Shown here piece by piece: positions 10,571-22,259 of a stretch of 64,000 nt of DNA (positions are counted from its first letter, which is position 1; each line of letters starts with the position of its first letter). Below the pieces are notes generated by a model, which made no database searches, was not told the DNA's origin, and worked only from the letters and a program-made list of their open reading frames with translations. The stretch is from contig OX465597.1 in the NCBI GenBank assembly GCA_950022295.1, positions 399,037,016 through 399,101,015 of the forward strand, given 5' to 3'. The translations under genes were made by a program, and so were the position numbers. The DNA comes from Bromus sterilis. Taxonomy: Eukaryota; Streptophyta; Magnoliopsida; Poales; Poaceae.

Positions 10571-10696
10571 ACCTACTTGTATCTCCTAAGTCCTACTGGT
10601 TCGATAACCTTGGTATCTTCACCGAGGGAAACTTGCTGCTGCACTGCATCTCAAACCTTCCACTTGGGGTAACCAACAAGGGGCGAGAAGCCATCA

Positions 10697-11626
10697 GTGG
10701 GCGTACACGCGGACTGTTTTTTCTGGGTCCGTCGGGTGTACCTGGTGGGTGATCGTGTCGCTGTCGATCCTGAAGTCTCGTCCGTACTCTTTTGACTCGC
10801 TTCGGCTTGCTAGCGGAAATATACTTTTGTCTGTCGCCATGGCTATTTCTGTGAGTTCTTGCTCGGCTCCAAAGGTGTCGGAAACTTTGTGGAAATCGCG
10901 ATCACATTGGTCTAATTTGGTGAAGCTTTCGTTGACTGTAATGATGCCCGCGGATCTTGGCATCTTGATTTTGAGGTAGGCGTAGTGCGGAATCGCCATG
11001 AATTGTGAGAATGCTGGACGTCCCAGTATGGCGTGGTACTGCGACTGCCAATCGAGTACTTCGAACTCGAGGGTGTGTCTTGCGAAATTGCGTCTGCTGC
11101 CAAAGACAACTTCGAGCTCGATTATTCCGAGGGAAGTAGCCGCTTCTCCTGGGACTACTCCATATAACACGGTGCTTGATTTCTTCCATACTGATCGTGG
11201 GATCAGCATCTTGTGTAGGGTGCTGACGAAGATTATGTTCATGCTGCTGCCTCCGTCCATGAAGATTTTGTCCATGTTGTACCCTCCGATTTGAGCATCG
11301 AGTACCAGGGGCGCGTGCCCCGGCCTTGGGACTGCCGGCGGGTGATTGCTCTGGGAGAACGTGATAGTAGTTTCTGCGTTGTGTAGCTGGTAGACTTCGA
11401 CTGTGTTTAGGTTCTCGACTGCTCTGGCTTGCAGGGTGTAGGCGTCCTGTTGGGCTTGCGATACCCTTCCTTCTTGGATCGTGTGCACCTGTCCTTGAGT
11501 CGGGTTGGAGCGTCTTTCGGGACTTGGAGTCGGCGACTGCTCGGTTCGTCGGGTGCGCTTGGCTTCAAATTGTTTTTCCTCCTTGAGGCTGTCGGCGAGT
11601 TCGTTGAACAGGCGACAGTCTCCCAA
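10697..11626 (-). pseudogene. Tat-like Gag C-terminus plus aspartic protease, truncated
   Basis: An open frame of about 310 codons; reading upstream of the first start-like codon, it stays open to about 11870 and includes a Gag-like cysteine/histidine segment (GPCTIHCFEDDWG). The protease part has the active-site-like MDGGSSMNII and the conserved HAILGRPAFSQFMAIPHYAYLK typical of Gypsy elements of the Tat branch. The frame is broken at VRVYA, exactly where B's LTR begins, so the stop is supplied by the insertion. Reverse transcriptase, RNase H and integrase are outside the window or lost. The capsid core of Gag is also missing, so T was probably defective before B arrived. Confidence 0.8.
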
Positions 11627-11826
11627 AGTGTGACCCGATCTGATGTATCCCCAGTCGTCTTCGAAGCAGTGGATCGTGCAGGGTCCTTCTAGCTGCTCCC
11701 TGACCGCAAGTTTGCTGGATCCGGCGTGCCGTTTCCTCCTCGAGATTCGGAAGATCTGCGCGTGATCCGCCGGGTGCTCGTGGACTCGCGGGTCGATTTC
11801 GATCCCCTCGCTCAGATTCTGGTTCT

Positions 11827-12405
11827 TTATGAGGTTGGCGAATTCGTCTGGCCTTCGATCTGGTTCGTAGTATTCGCCGGTCTGAGTCTCAGAGTCGTTG
11901 TCCTGACGGGCGACAGCTGTCTGCGCGGCGGCGGGTCGTCGAGTGGTCGGCGAGCGCGTGGTTGTATAGTTCGACTCGTCGAGCGGGGTCTCTTCGTAGA
12001 ATCCTCGCGCCTGTCTTCTAGGTCGTTGATTTCTTTTTCGTTGGCGATGATCTTGACGATCATTGATCTCGAGCTCGGAGTCGGCGTCTTGTTGTGCGGC
12101 GGGTGCGTGGGTGGCGGTGGGTCGTCGAGTGGTCGGCAGGTCCTCTGCTTCGTGTTGTAGTTCGTCGATCGGGATTTCTGCGTAGAACCCTCGCGCCTTT
12201 CTTTTGGGTCGTCGATGTCTCCTTTTCTGGCGGTGGACTCGGTTGCCGCCATAGTATTGGTCTTGGCACAGCTGCAGGCCGAGCGATCTCGATGGGGCGG
12301 CAGAGATGTTTGCCGTGATCTTGAATTATTCGGGTGGATTGGATCTAGTTCTTGCTCTTGAGTTGTGGCTTGCTGAAGACGGAACCGCCGAGGTCGTGAT
12401 TCCAA
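11827..12405 (-). pseudogene. Tat-like Gag N-terminal low-complexity region
   Basis: A 192-codon frame near the 5' LTR of T, rich in Arg, Pro, Ser, Thr and Asp. It includes two related modules, each running from an acidic D-D/E-R-R motif to RPLDDPPP, which shows an internal duplication. It is in a different frame from the Gag C-terminus. The central capsid domain expected between them is absent. It could be a true Gag head or a decayed untranslated leader. Confidence 0.45.
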
Positions 12406-12416
12406 CCTGTGTAGTT

Positions 12417-12434
12417 CTCATAGACGGCGCCAAT
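12417..12434 (-). other. Primer-binding site of element T
   Basis: The minus strand reads ATTGGCGCCGTCTATGAG directly after the LTR end CCCCGTCA. TGGCGCCGTC is the PBS style of many grass Tat-type Gypsy elements. Confidence 0.75.
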
Positions 12435-12882
12435 TGACGGGGATCAACCCCAGCAAATCCCATGTTCAGGGACCCTGGGTTAGTCATGAGAGGCACAGGT
12501 TGGACGATAGCTCGTCGGCTAACAGGAGGAGACGTTCATGCTCGATATTATTGCTTGGAGATGTGATTACAGGGAAGGCCAAGGCTAGTGCGCACAAGGA
12601 TAGGGTTACAGATTGTGTATTGGATGATGTCGACGTCTCCCCTCCCAGCCCTTATATATCAGGCCAGGTCTCGGGGAGTCCGTCTTGGATTACAGATAAG
12701 GTTTCCTAACCCTAGCCTTGTACCGCACGGCAGGTTTTGCACCTTCCTTACGAGTCGTGGACTCCTACGTCGGTGCCACTAGTGGGCCAAGGCTGGGCCC
12801 AGGTGGCATCTCTGTGGGCCTTCTGTCTTCGGGTACACAGGGTATGCCCATCCATAGGAGTCGTGGGGTCACCCCCTCGTCA
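12435..12882 (-). repeat. 5' LTR of element T (448 bp)
   Basis: The minus strand begins TGACGAGGGGGTG and ends GATCCCCGTCA, giving TGACG/CGTCA inverted ends. The inner end meets the PBS. Only one LTR is in the window. Confidence 0.8.
12651..12658 (-). promoter_or_regulatory. TATA box in LTR of T
   Basis: Minus-strand TATATAAG lies in the middle of the LTR, followed downstream by GC-rich sequence. This is the usual place for an LTR core promoter. Confidence 0.5.
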
Positions 12883-13283
12883 GGGACTTGAGCACTTCGT
12901 GTGCTCTTGCCATTGCATTTGGTGCATCGGTTTCAATTCTCCCCGAGGATTCGTTGTAGTAAGTGAAATTGAGAAGATTGTCACTCTTGAGTGCATTGGC
13001 ACTCTAGATCTTGTACTCTTGAGTGCAATGGCACTCTAGATCTTGTTCCTCTTGGGTGCGTTGGCCCCTAGAGGCTTGTTGTTTCGGAGCTCAATCATTG
13101 TGTTGTAAAGCTTTGGGACGCTACGAGAGCCTCCAATTCGGTTGTGGAGATAGCCAAGAGCGTTTGTACGGGTTCGGTGACCGCCCTCAAGTGTCCTATA
13201 GTGGAAGCACGACATCTTGCATTGGTGAGAGCGTGAGGAGAATAAGGTGGCCATCGTTGGCCTTCATGGTGAGCATTTTGCTC
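12883..13283 (+). mobile_element. Left surviving part of host LTR S (Copia-type)
   Basis: This segment ends GGTGAGCATTTTGCTC where C inserts and resumes at 46246 after C. Phrases such as GAGCCTCCAATT and GCGTGAGGAGAATA are familiar from Triticeae retrotransposon LTRs. It contains a three-copy 32-bp tandem repeat. Assignment to Copia rests on the terminal sequence at 46669. Confidence 0.6.
12983..13079 (+). repeat. 32-bp tandem repeat, three copies
   Basis: Units at 12983-13014, 13015-13046 and 13047-13079 share CTTGAGTGCATTGGCACTCT. The first two differ by one base; the third is more diverged. Confidence 0.9.
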
Positions 13284-14938
13284 TGATACGTCCCAAACGT
13301 ATCAATAATTTCTGCTTGCTCCATGCATGATTTGTGTGATATTGCTATGATCTAGATACACTTTCATACACTTTTGATCATATTTGGACTAACCTATTAA
13401 CTTAGTACACCCCAGTGCCAGTTTATGTTTTCTGCTGTTTTTCAATTTCAGTTTTCCCTTGTATTAAAAGTGCTCCAAAAATCCGGGAAAAATCAGATAA
13501 AAAATCAGCGCAACAGAAGCTTCCAGAGTCCCGAAGGAGGGCCAGAGGGGGCCCACCTGGTGCCCAGCCGGCCAGGTGGCGCGACCTAGGGTGGGGCCGC
13601 GTCGGGTGGCCGCCTGGACACCTGGTGGCCCCACTGGCTACCCCCCCCCCCTTCGCCTATTTATTCCCCGTGACGCGAAACCCCCAAGGACAGAACCCTT
13701 TTTCGCGATCTCGCCTCTATTTCGCCGCCTCCGCGCTTCCAAGATCGGGAACGCCAGCAGACCTCGTCCCGGCACCCTGCCGGAGGGAGGATCGACCTCC
13801 GGGAGCTTCCCCTCCACCATGGACGCTTCCCGGATGTGCCGTGAGTAGTTTTCTTTGGACCATGGGTCCGTGATCAGTAGCTATGTGATGTTATCCTCCC
13901 CTCTTTGTTCTTCATGGTTTAGACCTCATGAGCTTCCCTACATGATCGAGGCACATATGTACTCTTTATGCTGTTGCTATGCTGAGTTTGATGGGATCTG
14001 ATGGATTATGAGATTATGTTCAGATTGTGATAGAGTATTATATTTGGTTCTTATCTTTTATATTTTTGTTCCTAAGTAATTCTTGCATGTTCTCCGTTTC
14101 TGTTTATTGCTTTGGCCAAGTAGTAGGTAGTAACTCCAAGAGGGAACGTTATGCTCGATTGTGGGTTCATTCCCCCCGATGACACGCTTGAGTGACAGAA
14201 ACATGAGTCTAGGGATGTGCTGTTGTCATAAGGGGGAAAACAACGGTGCTTGTAACCGCGGTTGCAAGGATTGTTTACTTTACGCAAAGTGATTTTTAAT
14301 GCAGTTGTCTGTTGCTTTGGGTTTACACTTTGGGTGGGGCTCGCAACTTAATACCAGCGAGATGTTCTGGATAGATATCTCAAGGTGGATGATTAGTAGT
14401 AGACGATGTTGGTTTTCGGTCTACTTATTTTGGCGTACTTCCCATGCTTTTGAGCCTCTTCCTTTCTTTGTAACATAGTTAGCATTGCGGTGCGTTTATA
14501 ATCCTGTCAATTGCCCAGCTGTAAAAATTTTACCTTGCATAGCAGTTTTATCGTTTTTTGGGAGAGAGACATCACTAGTGAACATAACGGGACCCCGGTC
14601 CATATTATCATCACTGTTTACACGCTCATTTACTTTCTTTCTTTTACTTTCCAGTTTCTACCATTATCACTATTATCTGTTGCGTTGATCCTTCGTAAAC
14701 AGCAAGGCCGGAGAGATTGAAAACCTCTCTGTACTCGTTGGAGCAAAGTTATTTGTGTTGTGTGCAGGTCCACGTCAGTTGCACCGCTGACACCTACTTA
14801 TCATCTCCGGAGTCCTACTGGATTGAACTCAACCTTGGTATCTTCACCAAGGGAAATTTGTCGTTATCCTACATCACACCTTCCACTTGGGGTAACCAAC
14901 AAGGACGGGCGTCGCACTAGTCAACTCTCTTGTCATCA
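13284..14938 (+). repeat. 5' LTR of C (1,655 bp)
   Basis: Starts TGATACGTCCCAAACG and ends CTTGTCATCA, followed by the PBS. GC-rich hairpin sequence near 13555-13610 precedes a CCTATTTATT TATA-like site at about 13656. Confidence 0.88.
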
Positions 14939-14948
14939 AGCGAATTTC

Positions 14949-14966
14949 TGGCGCCGTTGCCGGGGA
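14949..14966 (+). other. Primer-binding site of C
   Basis: TGGCGCCGTTGCCGGGGA, the PBS typical of Athila-lineage Gypsy elements, lies eleven bases inside the LTR. Confidence 0.88.
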
Positions 14967-15117
14967 CTCCGAGTGCTAAGATAGGGGAGTTGCCCACTAC
15001 CTTTTACCTTTGCTTTTTAGTCTTGTTACTTTACCTTTCAGTTTTTATCTTTGTGTCTTATTTCAAAAATCACAAAAAAAATTATTTATCTTGCTTCTAG
15101 TAGTCCTCCTTGGTTAG

Positions 15118-15957
15118 ATGAACATGTTAGGAATTGGTGCTTTACGGGAATCGGAAGTTCTCGATTTCCGTCAAAGGGATGGAGAAACTATGAAGAAGGC
15201 ATGGGACAGAATTTCTGAAGCACATGCAAGAATTATGCCTTGGATACCTATAAAAATTGTGCTTAGAAATTTTTACCATGGTCTTTTTAAGTGGTGTAAG
15301 CACTCTCTTGATATTATATCTGAAGGAGACTTTTAAGAGTGTGATGAAGCTAGATCTCTTGATATTTTGCATAGTCTATCTAGTTATTTAGTTTATGATT
15401 GTAGTATTGATACTGTTATAGACAAACTTGCCACTATTAAAAAGAGGATGGATGCTCTAGACTTGAGGAAGGTAGAAGGACTTAAGTCCAACAAGAAAGA
15501 AATGTTGGAGATAGATGATGATTGGGAGCCCTTTGTTAGGATTAGCATCTCTAACCAAGACTTCCTTGCTTTTTGTGATATTGGATCCATGGTTTCTACT
15601 ATGCCAAAAATAGTTTATGATTCTTTGAAACTAGATATGGATAAATTGTCATCTTATCATGAACATGCTAACGGAGATATTTCAGAGGTTAAAGGAAAGG
15701 TAAAATAAGTCCAAGTTGCATTCCTTCATAGGGTTACACCGATGGATTTCTTCATCATGGAGCCAAACCAAAGCAACATCGTACTTGGGAGGGGCTTCCT
15801 CCGACCTATGAAAGGCTTCATCAATATTGGTAATGGGCACATACGCTTACGCGGTAAGGCGAAAGGTAAGTACCTCTTTCCTAGGAAGAAGAAGAATGAG
15901 TTTGTTGAAAATCAATTCGAAGGTTTTTATGACTCCGATGATCTTGGAGACCTTTGA
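15118..15957 (+). pseudogene. Short Gag-protease fusion frame of C, two nonsense codons
   Basis: A single 279-codon frame from ATG 15118 to the stop at 15955-15957, broken by TAA at 15334-15336 and TAA at 15706-15708. Residues about 12-95 resemble the Athila Gag core (EVLDFRQRDGETMKKAW, then LRNFYHGL and DIISEGDF). Residues about 140-260 resemble the Athila aspartic protease: FCDIGSMVSTMPKIVYDSL with a D-I-G active-site form, then NIVLGRGFLRPMKGFINI. Gag's zinc knuckle and all of reverse transcriptase, RNase H and integrase are absent. The homologous frame in E (22260-23093) has the same fusion, so the fusion predates both copies. The product, if ever made, would be a mini Gag-protease. Confidence 0.75.
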
Positions 15958-16659
15958 TTCTTCTTTTGCCTTATGCCTAGCTTAAAGGCGTAAAAGAAAG
16001 CGCTTGTTGGGAGGCAACCCAAGATGTTTTTTACTTCTGTTTGTAGTGTTCTTGATGATTGTTACTACTGTAGCAACATCATTGTATCTTTATTTTCAAG
16101 CTTTGTGCCAAGTTATAACCTCTTATGATAAGGGAAGCAAAAGTTGTGACATGCTGTCCAGAAAACAGATTCTGTCTTCTTGACGGAAAAAATCGGAACA
16201 AATCACCAGTTAATATTTTTTAGCTGAATTTTTTACACAGAATGCTCTATACAATTGTGAAACTTTCGTATGTTCTAATTTTTTTTATTTGAGTTGCATA
16301 AGTGCCCCGAAACAATTCTCTACTACCTGTTGTTCCGTTTTTCACAGATTCTGCCACGTTTTGCCTCTCCTTACTTTTGCAAACCTTAAGCTTGCTTTTT
16401 CCTTGAAAAAACTTTTTGGCAACCTTGAGAAACAGTAGATCTTCAAGAATATCTTTATATCCAGTGGGAAAATTTATTTTATTAAGGAAACTAACCTCTC
16501 TATCAGCTTATGATGAGTTATGTATGAAGGGAGTTTTCAACTGTGCGATTGAAGATGATGAAAGAAGATCCGGGAGTGTCAAGCGCTCAAGCTTGGGGAT
16601 GCCCCCATGCATCCCCAAAAAATATTCAAGGAGACTCAAGAGTCTAAGCTTGGGGATGC
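15958..16659 (+). other. Noncoding internal region of C, left part
   Basis: About 700 bp of untranslated sequence conserved with E (23094-23770) and, inverted, with D (27350-28020). Near its end is an inverted repeat TTGGGGATGC/GCATCCCCAA (about 16593-16618), then a second AAGCTTGGGGATGC (16646-16659) at which E inserted. Confidence 0.75.
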
Positions 16660-17533
16660 TGATACGTCCAAAACGTATCTATAATTTCTGCTTGCTCCAT
16701 GCCTCTTTTGTGTGATATTGCTATGATATTGATGAACTTCCATGCACTTTTGATCATATTTGGACTAACCTATTAACTCAGTGCACCCCAGTGCCAGCTC
16801 CTATTTTCTGTTGTTTTTCTATTTCAGGTTTCCCCCATATTAAAAGTGCTCCAAAAATTCGGGAAAAATACAATAAAAAATTAGCGCAGAAGAAGCTTCG
16901 GGAATCACCGCCTGGACCCCTAGTGGCCCCCCTGGTTGCCCCCCTTCGCCTATATATCCCTCGTGACGTGACACCCCCGTGATGGGAACCCTTTTTCCCG
17001 GCACCGCCTATTTGGACTAACCTATGATCTCTACTTTGTTACGCCGCCGCCGCGCTTCCAAGATCGGGAGCACCAGAAGACCTCTTCCCGGCACCCTGCC
17101 GGAGGGAGGAATCACCTCCGGGAGCTTCTCCACCACCATGGATGTTTCCCGGATGAACCGTGAGTAGTCCACCTTGGACCATGGGTCTATGATCAGTAGC
17201 TATGTGATGTTATCCTCCCCTCTTTGTTCTTCATGGATTAGACCTCGTGAGCTTCCCTACATGATCGAGGCACATATGTAATCTTTCTGTTGTTGCTATG
17301 CTGAGTTTGCTGGGATCCGATGGATTATGAGACTATGTTCAGATTGTGTTTGAGTAATATATTTGATTCTCCTCTTTTATATTTATGTTCTAGAGTAATT
17401 CTTGCATGTTCTCCGTTGCTGTTTATTGCTTTGGCCAAGTAGTAGGTAGTGACTCCAAGAGGGAGCGTTATGCATGATTGTGGGTTCATGCCCCCCGATG
17501 ACTAGCTTGAGTGATAGAAACATGAGTCTAGGG

Positions 17534-20500
17534 TGTCGGGACCCGGGGTATGCGTATGTAATTCCAGTCACGATACAATCACATGGAGAGCCGAGAGCCG
17601 TACCCACTTGTCTAAGCAGACAAGGCCAAGCACAGAACACTCTCGGAAAGCATCGAACGTGAGGGGCATCCCATTCAGGCCGGATGATCAACTGAGATGG
17701 GTCCTCATCGTCCACTCACGAGTCTAAATGCTTATGGGTGGTGAATCCCATATTCATAGACAAGTCGCCTCAACCATGTTATCGATTGAATCATAACCCT
17801 TACATAAACAAACTCCAGCCCGATCACTTAGTCGGGGTCTAGGGCGGGCTCGATCATACAACAAAGTGTGCACGTCACAGATTCACGAGAAATCGCATCA
17901 CGATGCCCCAAGCTGCGCACATCTAAGGGCCACTTGGTGTATAAAAGACCGCCAGCCAGATCACAACTAAGTTGTCGAAAACCCATACTAAGACATGCAT
18001 GTTATAAACATACACGCAGCACACATGTCTAGTATGAACAGCAGGTATCATCACATAACTCTACAAAGTAATCTTTATTGACTTACACATAGAGCATACA
18101 AAGATCACATGTCTGTGATCAACATTACATCATACAACGGAAGCAAATTACGTATGAGTATAGACAAGTTTAACAAATGGCTTAGAGAAGCCTTGTACAA
18201 TAAACATGCCCTTCCACGAGGGACCAGACTGCTGTCTGGGACTATGCTAACTTAGTCAACGTCGAGCTTCAAGTCGGTGTCTCCATCGGGGTCCGGGTTC
18301 TCATCTAAAACATAGAATAAGAAAACGTGAGTACAAAGTCGTACTCAGCAAGACTTACATCAGAACTAAACTACTCATGCTCAAGTATCAAGGTAAAGGG
18401 AGGTGGGGTTTCATCATGCAGAAGTGCTAGCTTTGACTTGGCTAGTCCTGAACTACGAGTACCAGACTTGAGGTAAGAAGCGTACATGAGTCCACTACCA
18501 AGTCTCCAACCAATACACCACTATGGTTACTTCCTCGACTTCCCCACGAGGAAGCACACCGTAGAACTCACGCTTATCTTGCGAGTTTTAGAAGTATCCA
18601 TTCAAGTTGTCTAATAATCAAGCACAGCTTTCCAAGTAGTCCATGACCGCGGACGCGGCTATTCGAATAGTTTTGTTAACCTTGCAAGGGTGTAAACTAC
18701 ACACACATGACCATCGGTTACCTCCAAGTCTCGCCACCGTTCAAGAGGTGACAGCGAGGATGTTCACCACAACACTTCGCCCACAGCTCCGTTCTAGTCC
18801 AAGGAGTCAACTGTTTGAGTTCCAAACCTAACTGGAGTTCCGACCGAGCTTCCAGCCAGGACTCAAACCATGTAGGCACGACTGACAAGCCCACCTCGAC
18901 GGATGGTTCTCCGCTTGACAAGCCATGTTCCACAAGCCCTACCATGAATGCCACATTTCATTTCCTTTATCTTTCTATGCATATGCCGAATGGAAATCCC
19001 GAACTAGTTGTGACTCTTGGACTTGGATCGGGGTGAGTTACTAGGTCGAGAGGGGTCAGTGAGCCCAATGTGTGGTTGTACTCTTTGTCTCGGATTACCA
19101 TACAAGAACTCGGGCTTAAGGCGGTGTTCAACGAGACAACCCACTGTGGACTCCTACACAGTCTCTCATCGTTCACCTTGTATTAGGGTGGATTCACCAA
19201 CACAGTTTCACTTTCATCAACACCATGTTCACCATCATCCCGACCCACATCAAAAGCAACCTCATTGTACCACTAAGCATGCAATAAGCAGTAACAGTTG
19301 CAGGGTCCACATGATATCAATCAACTCCTATGTCAGCTAGGATTGTGGTTTGCTTACTACTGTGACAAGATGATAGGTCATGCATCGGATATGGGTTCAA
19401 CTATGCGGTAGAATCGATACAAGGTGATCTCCTAAACATGCATAAGCGAGACTGAGAGGGAATTGGGATTTTATAGACATGATCAATGGGGGTTTGCTTG
19501 CCTTGCTGACGATACACGGGTCTTAACGGTGGTCTCTTCTTCGGGGGTGATCACCGTCTCGGAAAAGCTGGTACCGGAAACAATCATCAACAAAGGGGGG
19601 GACTTCGGAAGTAAATGCACAAGCACATGATAAGGTGTTCCATGATGTATATGGTACTGGTTTGTTGTCAATTCAATTTAATTGAAGTGTATTGCAAAGG
19701 ATTTGCAAATTCAAACTCCAAATTCAAATTCAAATTAAGTCATATGCATGTTTGCTACTGTTCACCCATTTTAAAATGTTCAAACATCAAAACAAATTGC
19801 ATATTCTTAATCCTTGCATTTTTATGATAATTTTTCATATATTATATGTTTAATTTGGAGTTAATATGAATTTTCTATGATTTATTGAAGTTTGGCTATT
19901 TTTCTGGATTTTCTGTAATTCTTAAATTCATTTCTAATTTTCTGGAATTTGATTTATTGTATCAGCATGATGCAATCATGACATCAGCAGGGGGCTGACA
20001 GGTGGGTCCACCCTGTCAGTGGGAGAGGGGTTTAATCCCCTCTGTTTAACTAACAGAGAGGGGTTAGGGGGGCCTGGGGCCCATCTGTCATTGGGTTTAG
20101 GGGGGTTAGTGGGTGATTAGCCAGGGGTTAGGTTTAACGGCGAGGGTCGCCGGAATAATGGCCGGAGCATGGCCGGAATTCACAAACGTGCACGGGAGGG
20201 GGCTGCAATAGGATGGGCGTGTAGCCCGTAGGCTTGCGCATCCAACGGTGCCATTGGGGGGTCTTGGGGAAGCTCTGGAGCTCGGCAGCTCCAGCAATGG
20301 CGACGGCCGGTGCACTGTCTCGACGGAGACGGCGAAGGAAACCACGGGGAGAGGCGCGGAAGGGTTGGGAAAACGGGAATCTCACCAGGAGTTCGAAGGC
20401 GTTGGCTAGGGAGGCTGGGGAGGTCGGCTGACGGAGCAATTGAAGAAGATCTCCACGGCGGCCGGCAGGAAGACGGTGACCCTGGCGTCGCGGTTGGAGC

Positions 20501-21325
20501 TGCTCGGGCTCGATTAGCCGGGGGATCCGACGAAGACGGCGGTCCTCGACCTTCTGGACGTCACAGCGAGGAGGAAGGAGGCCGGTGGCCGCGTGGTTAG
20601 CTCGGGGCCGCTCCGGCGTGCTCTCTGCGGCGGTCAAATTCGCGATGCAGAGAAGGGGGAATGGAGCTGGAGGAGGGGGAAAGGAATGGGGGCGTCCAGG
20701 GGCATTACGTGGCATGCACAGGGGAGCTGGGGAGGCCTAGAAGGCGTGTGCAGCGGTGACGTGGCGTCGGCGTGCTCCCAGCTCTCCAGCGGTTACGCTG
20801 CTTGAGGAAGAAGACAAGGGAGGAGGTGGTGGGCTGGGCCGTGGGGGGATCAGTTGGGCCAAAAGCCAGGAGGTTTTCTTTTTTCCTTTTTCTTCTCTTT
20901 TTCTTTCTGTATTTTTGTTGTGCCTTGATAAATAAATACCTAGGCAATTTATAAAATGCCCAAAACTTTTATATGGACTTACAAAGCATATAGTTAGCCA
21001 TTCACAAGTTTTGGAGATTTTTGAAATTCAAACAATTTGAATTTAAATTTAAATTGGAGTTTAATTTAATTTCCAAGCCCTGTTTGGAATATTTGAAAAA
21101 TCTTGGTGCATGCAGTGGGACCCACTTCACTTTATATTTGATCATGCCTATTTATAAGACTTTTCAAAAATACCAGAGGAATTTTTGGAAGAAGTTTTTG
21201 TCTGGCCATTTGAAATAATTTCTCGGGGCTTTCTGCTTTCCCCATTTTTGAATTTCTTTTGAAAATTTTGCATGATGCAAAGGAGCACTCAAACCCTAGC
21301 ACTTAGCCTAGTTGGGGTTCTGACA
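17534..21325 (-). mobile_element. Element X: 3.8-kb solo LTR, probably Tekay-type Gypsy
   Basis: The sequence starts TGTCGGGACCC and ends GGGGTTCTGACA on the plus strand and is flanked by perfect TAGGG duplications (17529-17533 and 21326-21330). It has LTR-style TG...CA ends but no PBS, internal domain or second LTR, so it is a solo LTR of 3,792 bp. Minus orientation is inferred: read that way a GC-rich leader lies 0.5-1.2 kb from the start and a GAGTACGACTTTGTACTCA motif near the end, as in the LTRs of F and of Tekay-type elements. It contains no recognised gene. Confidence 0.85.
20120..20850 (-). other. GC-rich leader segment within X
   Basis: This GC-rich block holds several overlapping open frames on both strands with no conserved domain and with arginine, alanine and proline-rich composition. 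F's LTRs have a block at the same relative position. It is best read as an LTR leader, not a captured gene. Confidence 0.6.
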
Positions 21326-22088
21326 TAGGGGATGTGTTGTTGCCACAAGGGGGAAAACAACGGTGCTTGTACTTTGCGGGTGCAAGGATTGTTTACTTTA
21401 CGCAAAGTTCTTTAATGTAGTTGTCCGTTGCTTTGAGTTTACACTTTGGGTGGGATTCACAACTTAATACCAGCGAGATGTTCTGGATAGATATCTCAAG
21501 GTGGATGATTAGTAGGTAGATGCATATGGATTTCGGTCTATTTGTCTTGGCGTACCGCCCATGCTTTTGAGCCTCTTCCTTTCTTTATAGCATAGTTAGC
21601 ATTGGTTTCCGCACATAATCATTTCAATTGCCCAGCTGTAATTTTTTTACCTCGCATGGCTATTTTATCGTCTTTTGGGAGAGAGACATCACTAGTGAAC
21701 ATCATAGGACCCCGGTCCATACTTCCAATATTGTTTACACCTTCAATTTACTTTCAGTATTTACTTTTCCATTGCTATCACTATCATTATTATCCCGTGC
21801 GCTTTTATCCTTTGTAAACCCCAAGGCCGGAGGAATTGACAACTCCACTGTACTCGTTGGGAAGCAAAGTTATTTGTTGTGTGTGCAGGTCCAGGTGAAG
21901 TAAGCAACCTTGAGTTGTGAACGGCGCCATTGTTCACTTCACCACCTTCTTGTATCTGTTGGAGTCCTATTGGTTCGACACTCAACCTTAGCATCTTCGC
22001 TAAGGGAAATTGCCGCTATCTACATCTCAACCTTCCACTTTGGGTAACCAACGAGGGGGCGTTAAATCGTACCATCAAAAGCAATTTC

Positions 22089-22106
22089 TGGCGCCGTTGC
22101 CGGGGA
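22089..22106 (+). other. Primer-binding site of E
   Basis: TGGCGCCGTTGCCGGGGA eleven bases inside the LTR end, identical to the site in C. Confidence 0.88.
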
Positions 22107-22259
22107 GTCCACTCTTCAAGATAGGGGAGTTGCACACTATCTTTTATCTTTGCTTTTTGGTCTTGTTAGTTTACCTTTCAGTTTTTGCTTTAGTTCTCTT
22201 TATCAAAAATCAAAAAAATAGTTATCTTGATTTTAGCTATCCTTTCTGTTTAGTCAAGC

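Larger units (their letters stand above)
9029..10696 (+). mobile_element. Element B: internal tail plus complete 3' LTR (9056-10696)
   Basis: Positions 9029-9055 match the conserved internal tail with the purine-rich TTGGGGATG that precedes family LTRs at 40841 and 44608. The LTR begins TGATACGTCC at 9056 and ends CCATCA at 10696. It is followed directly by the broken protease/Pol frame of element T, so B inserted into T. GTGGG at 10697-10701 is probably one target-site copy. The rest of B is left of the window beyond G. Confidence 0.85.
10697..12882 (-). mobile_element. Gypsy element T, Tat-like lineage, partial
   Basis: A minus-strand 448-bp LTR (12435-12882), a PBS starting TTGGCGCCGTC, and truncated gag and protease coding sequence. 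The rest of pol was separated by insertion of B at 10697. The outer LTR end abuts GGGAC (12883-12887) in S, probably one target-site copy. Lineage is inferred from PBS and protease style. Confidence 0.8.
16660..22077 (+). repeat. 5' LTR of E, split by solo LTR X
   Basis: LTR parts are 16660-17533 and 21331-22077, together about 1,621 bp. Relative to the 3' LTR it lacks most of the GC-rich hairpin (expected near 16905) and has a short rearranged segment near 17000-17035 that repeats upstream LTR words. A TATA-like TATATAT is at 16951-16957. Confidence 0.85.

Noticed and set aside
20134..20715. GC-rich frames in solo LTR X as a captured gene
   Set aside because: Same leader position as in F's LTRs, no recognisable domain and open frames in several phases.
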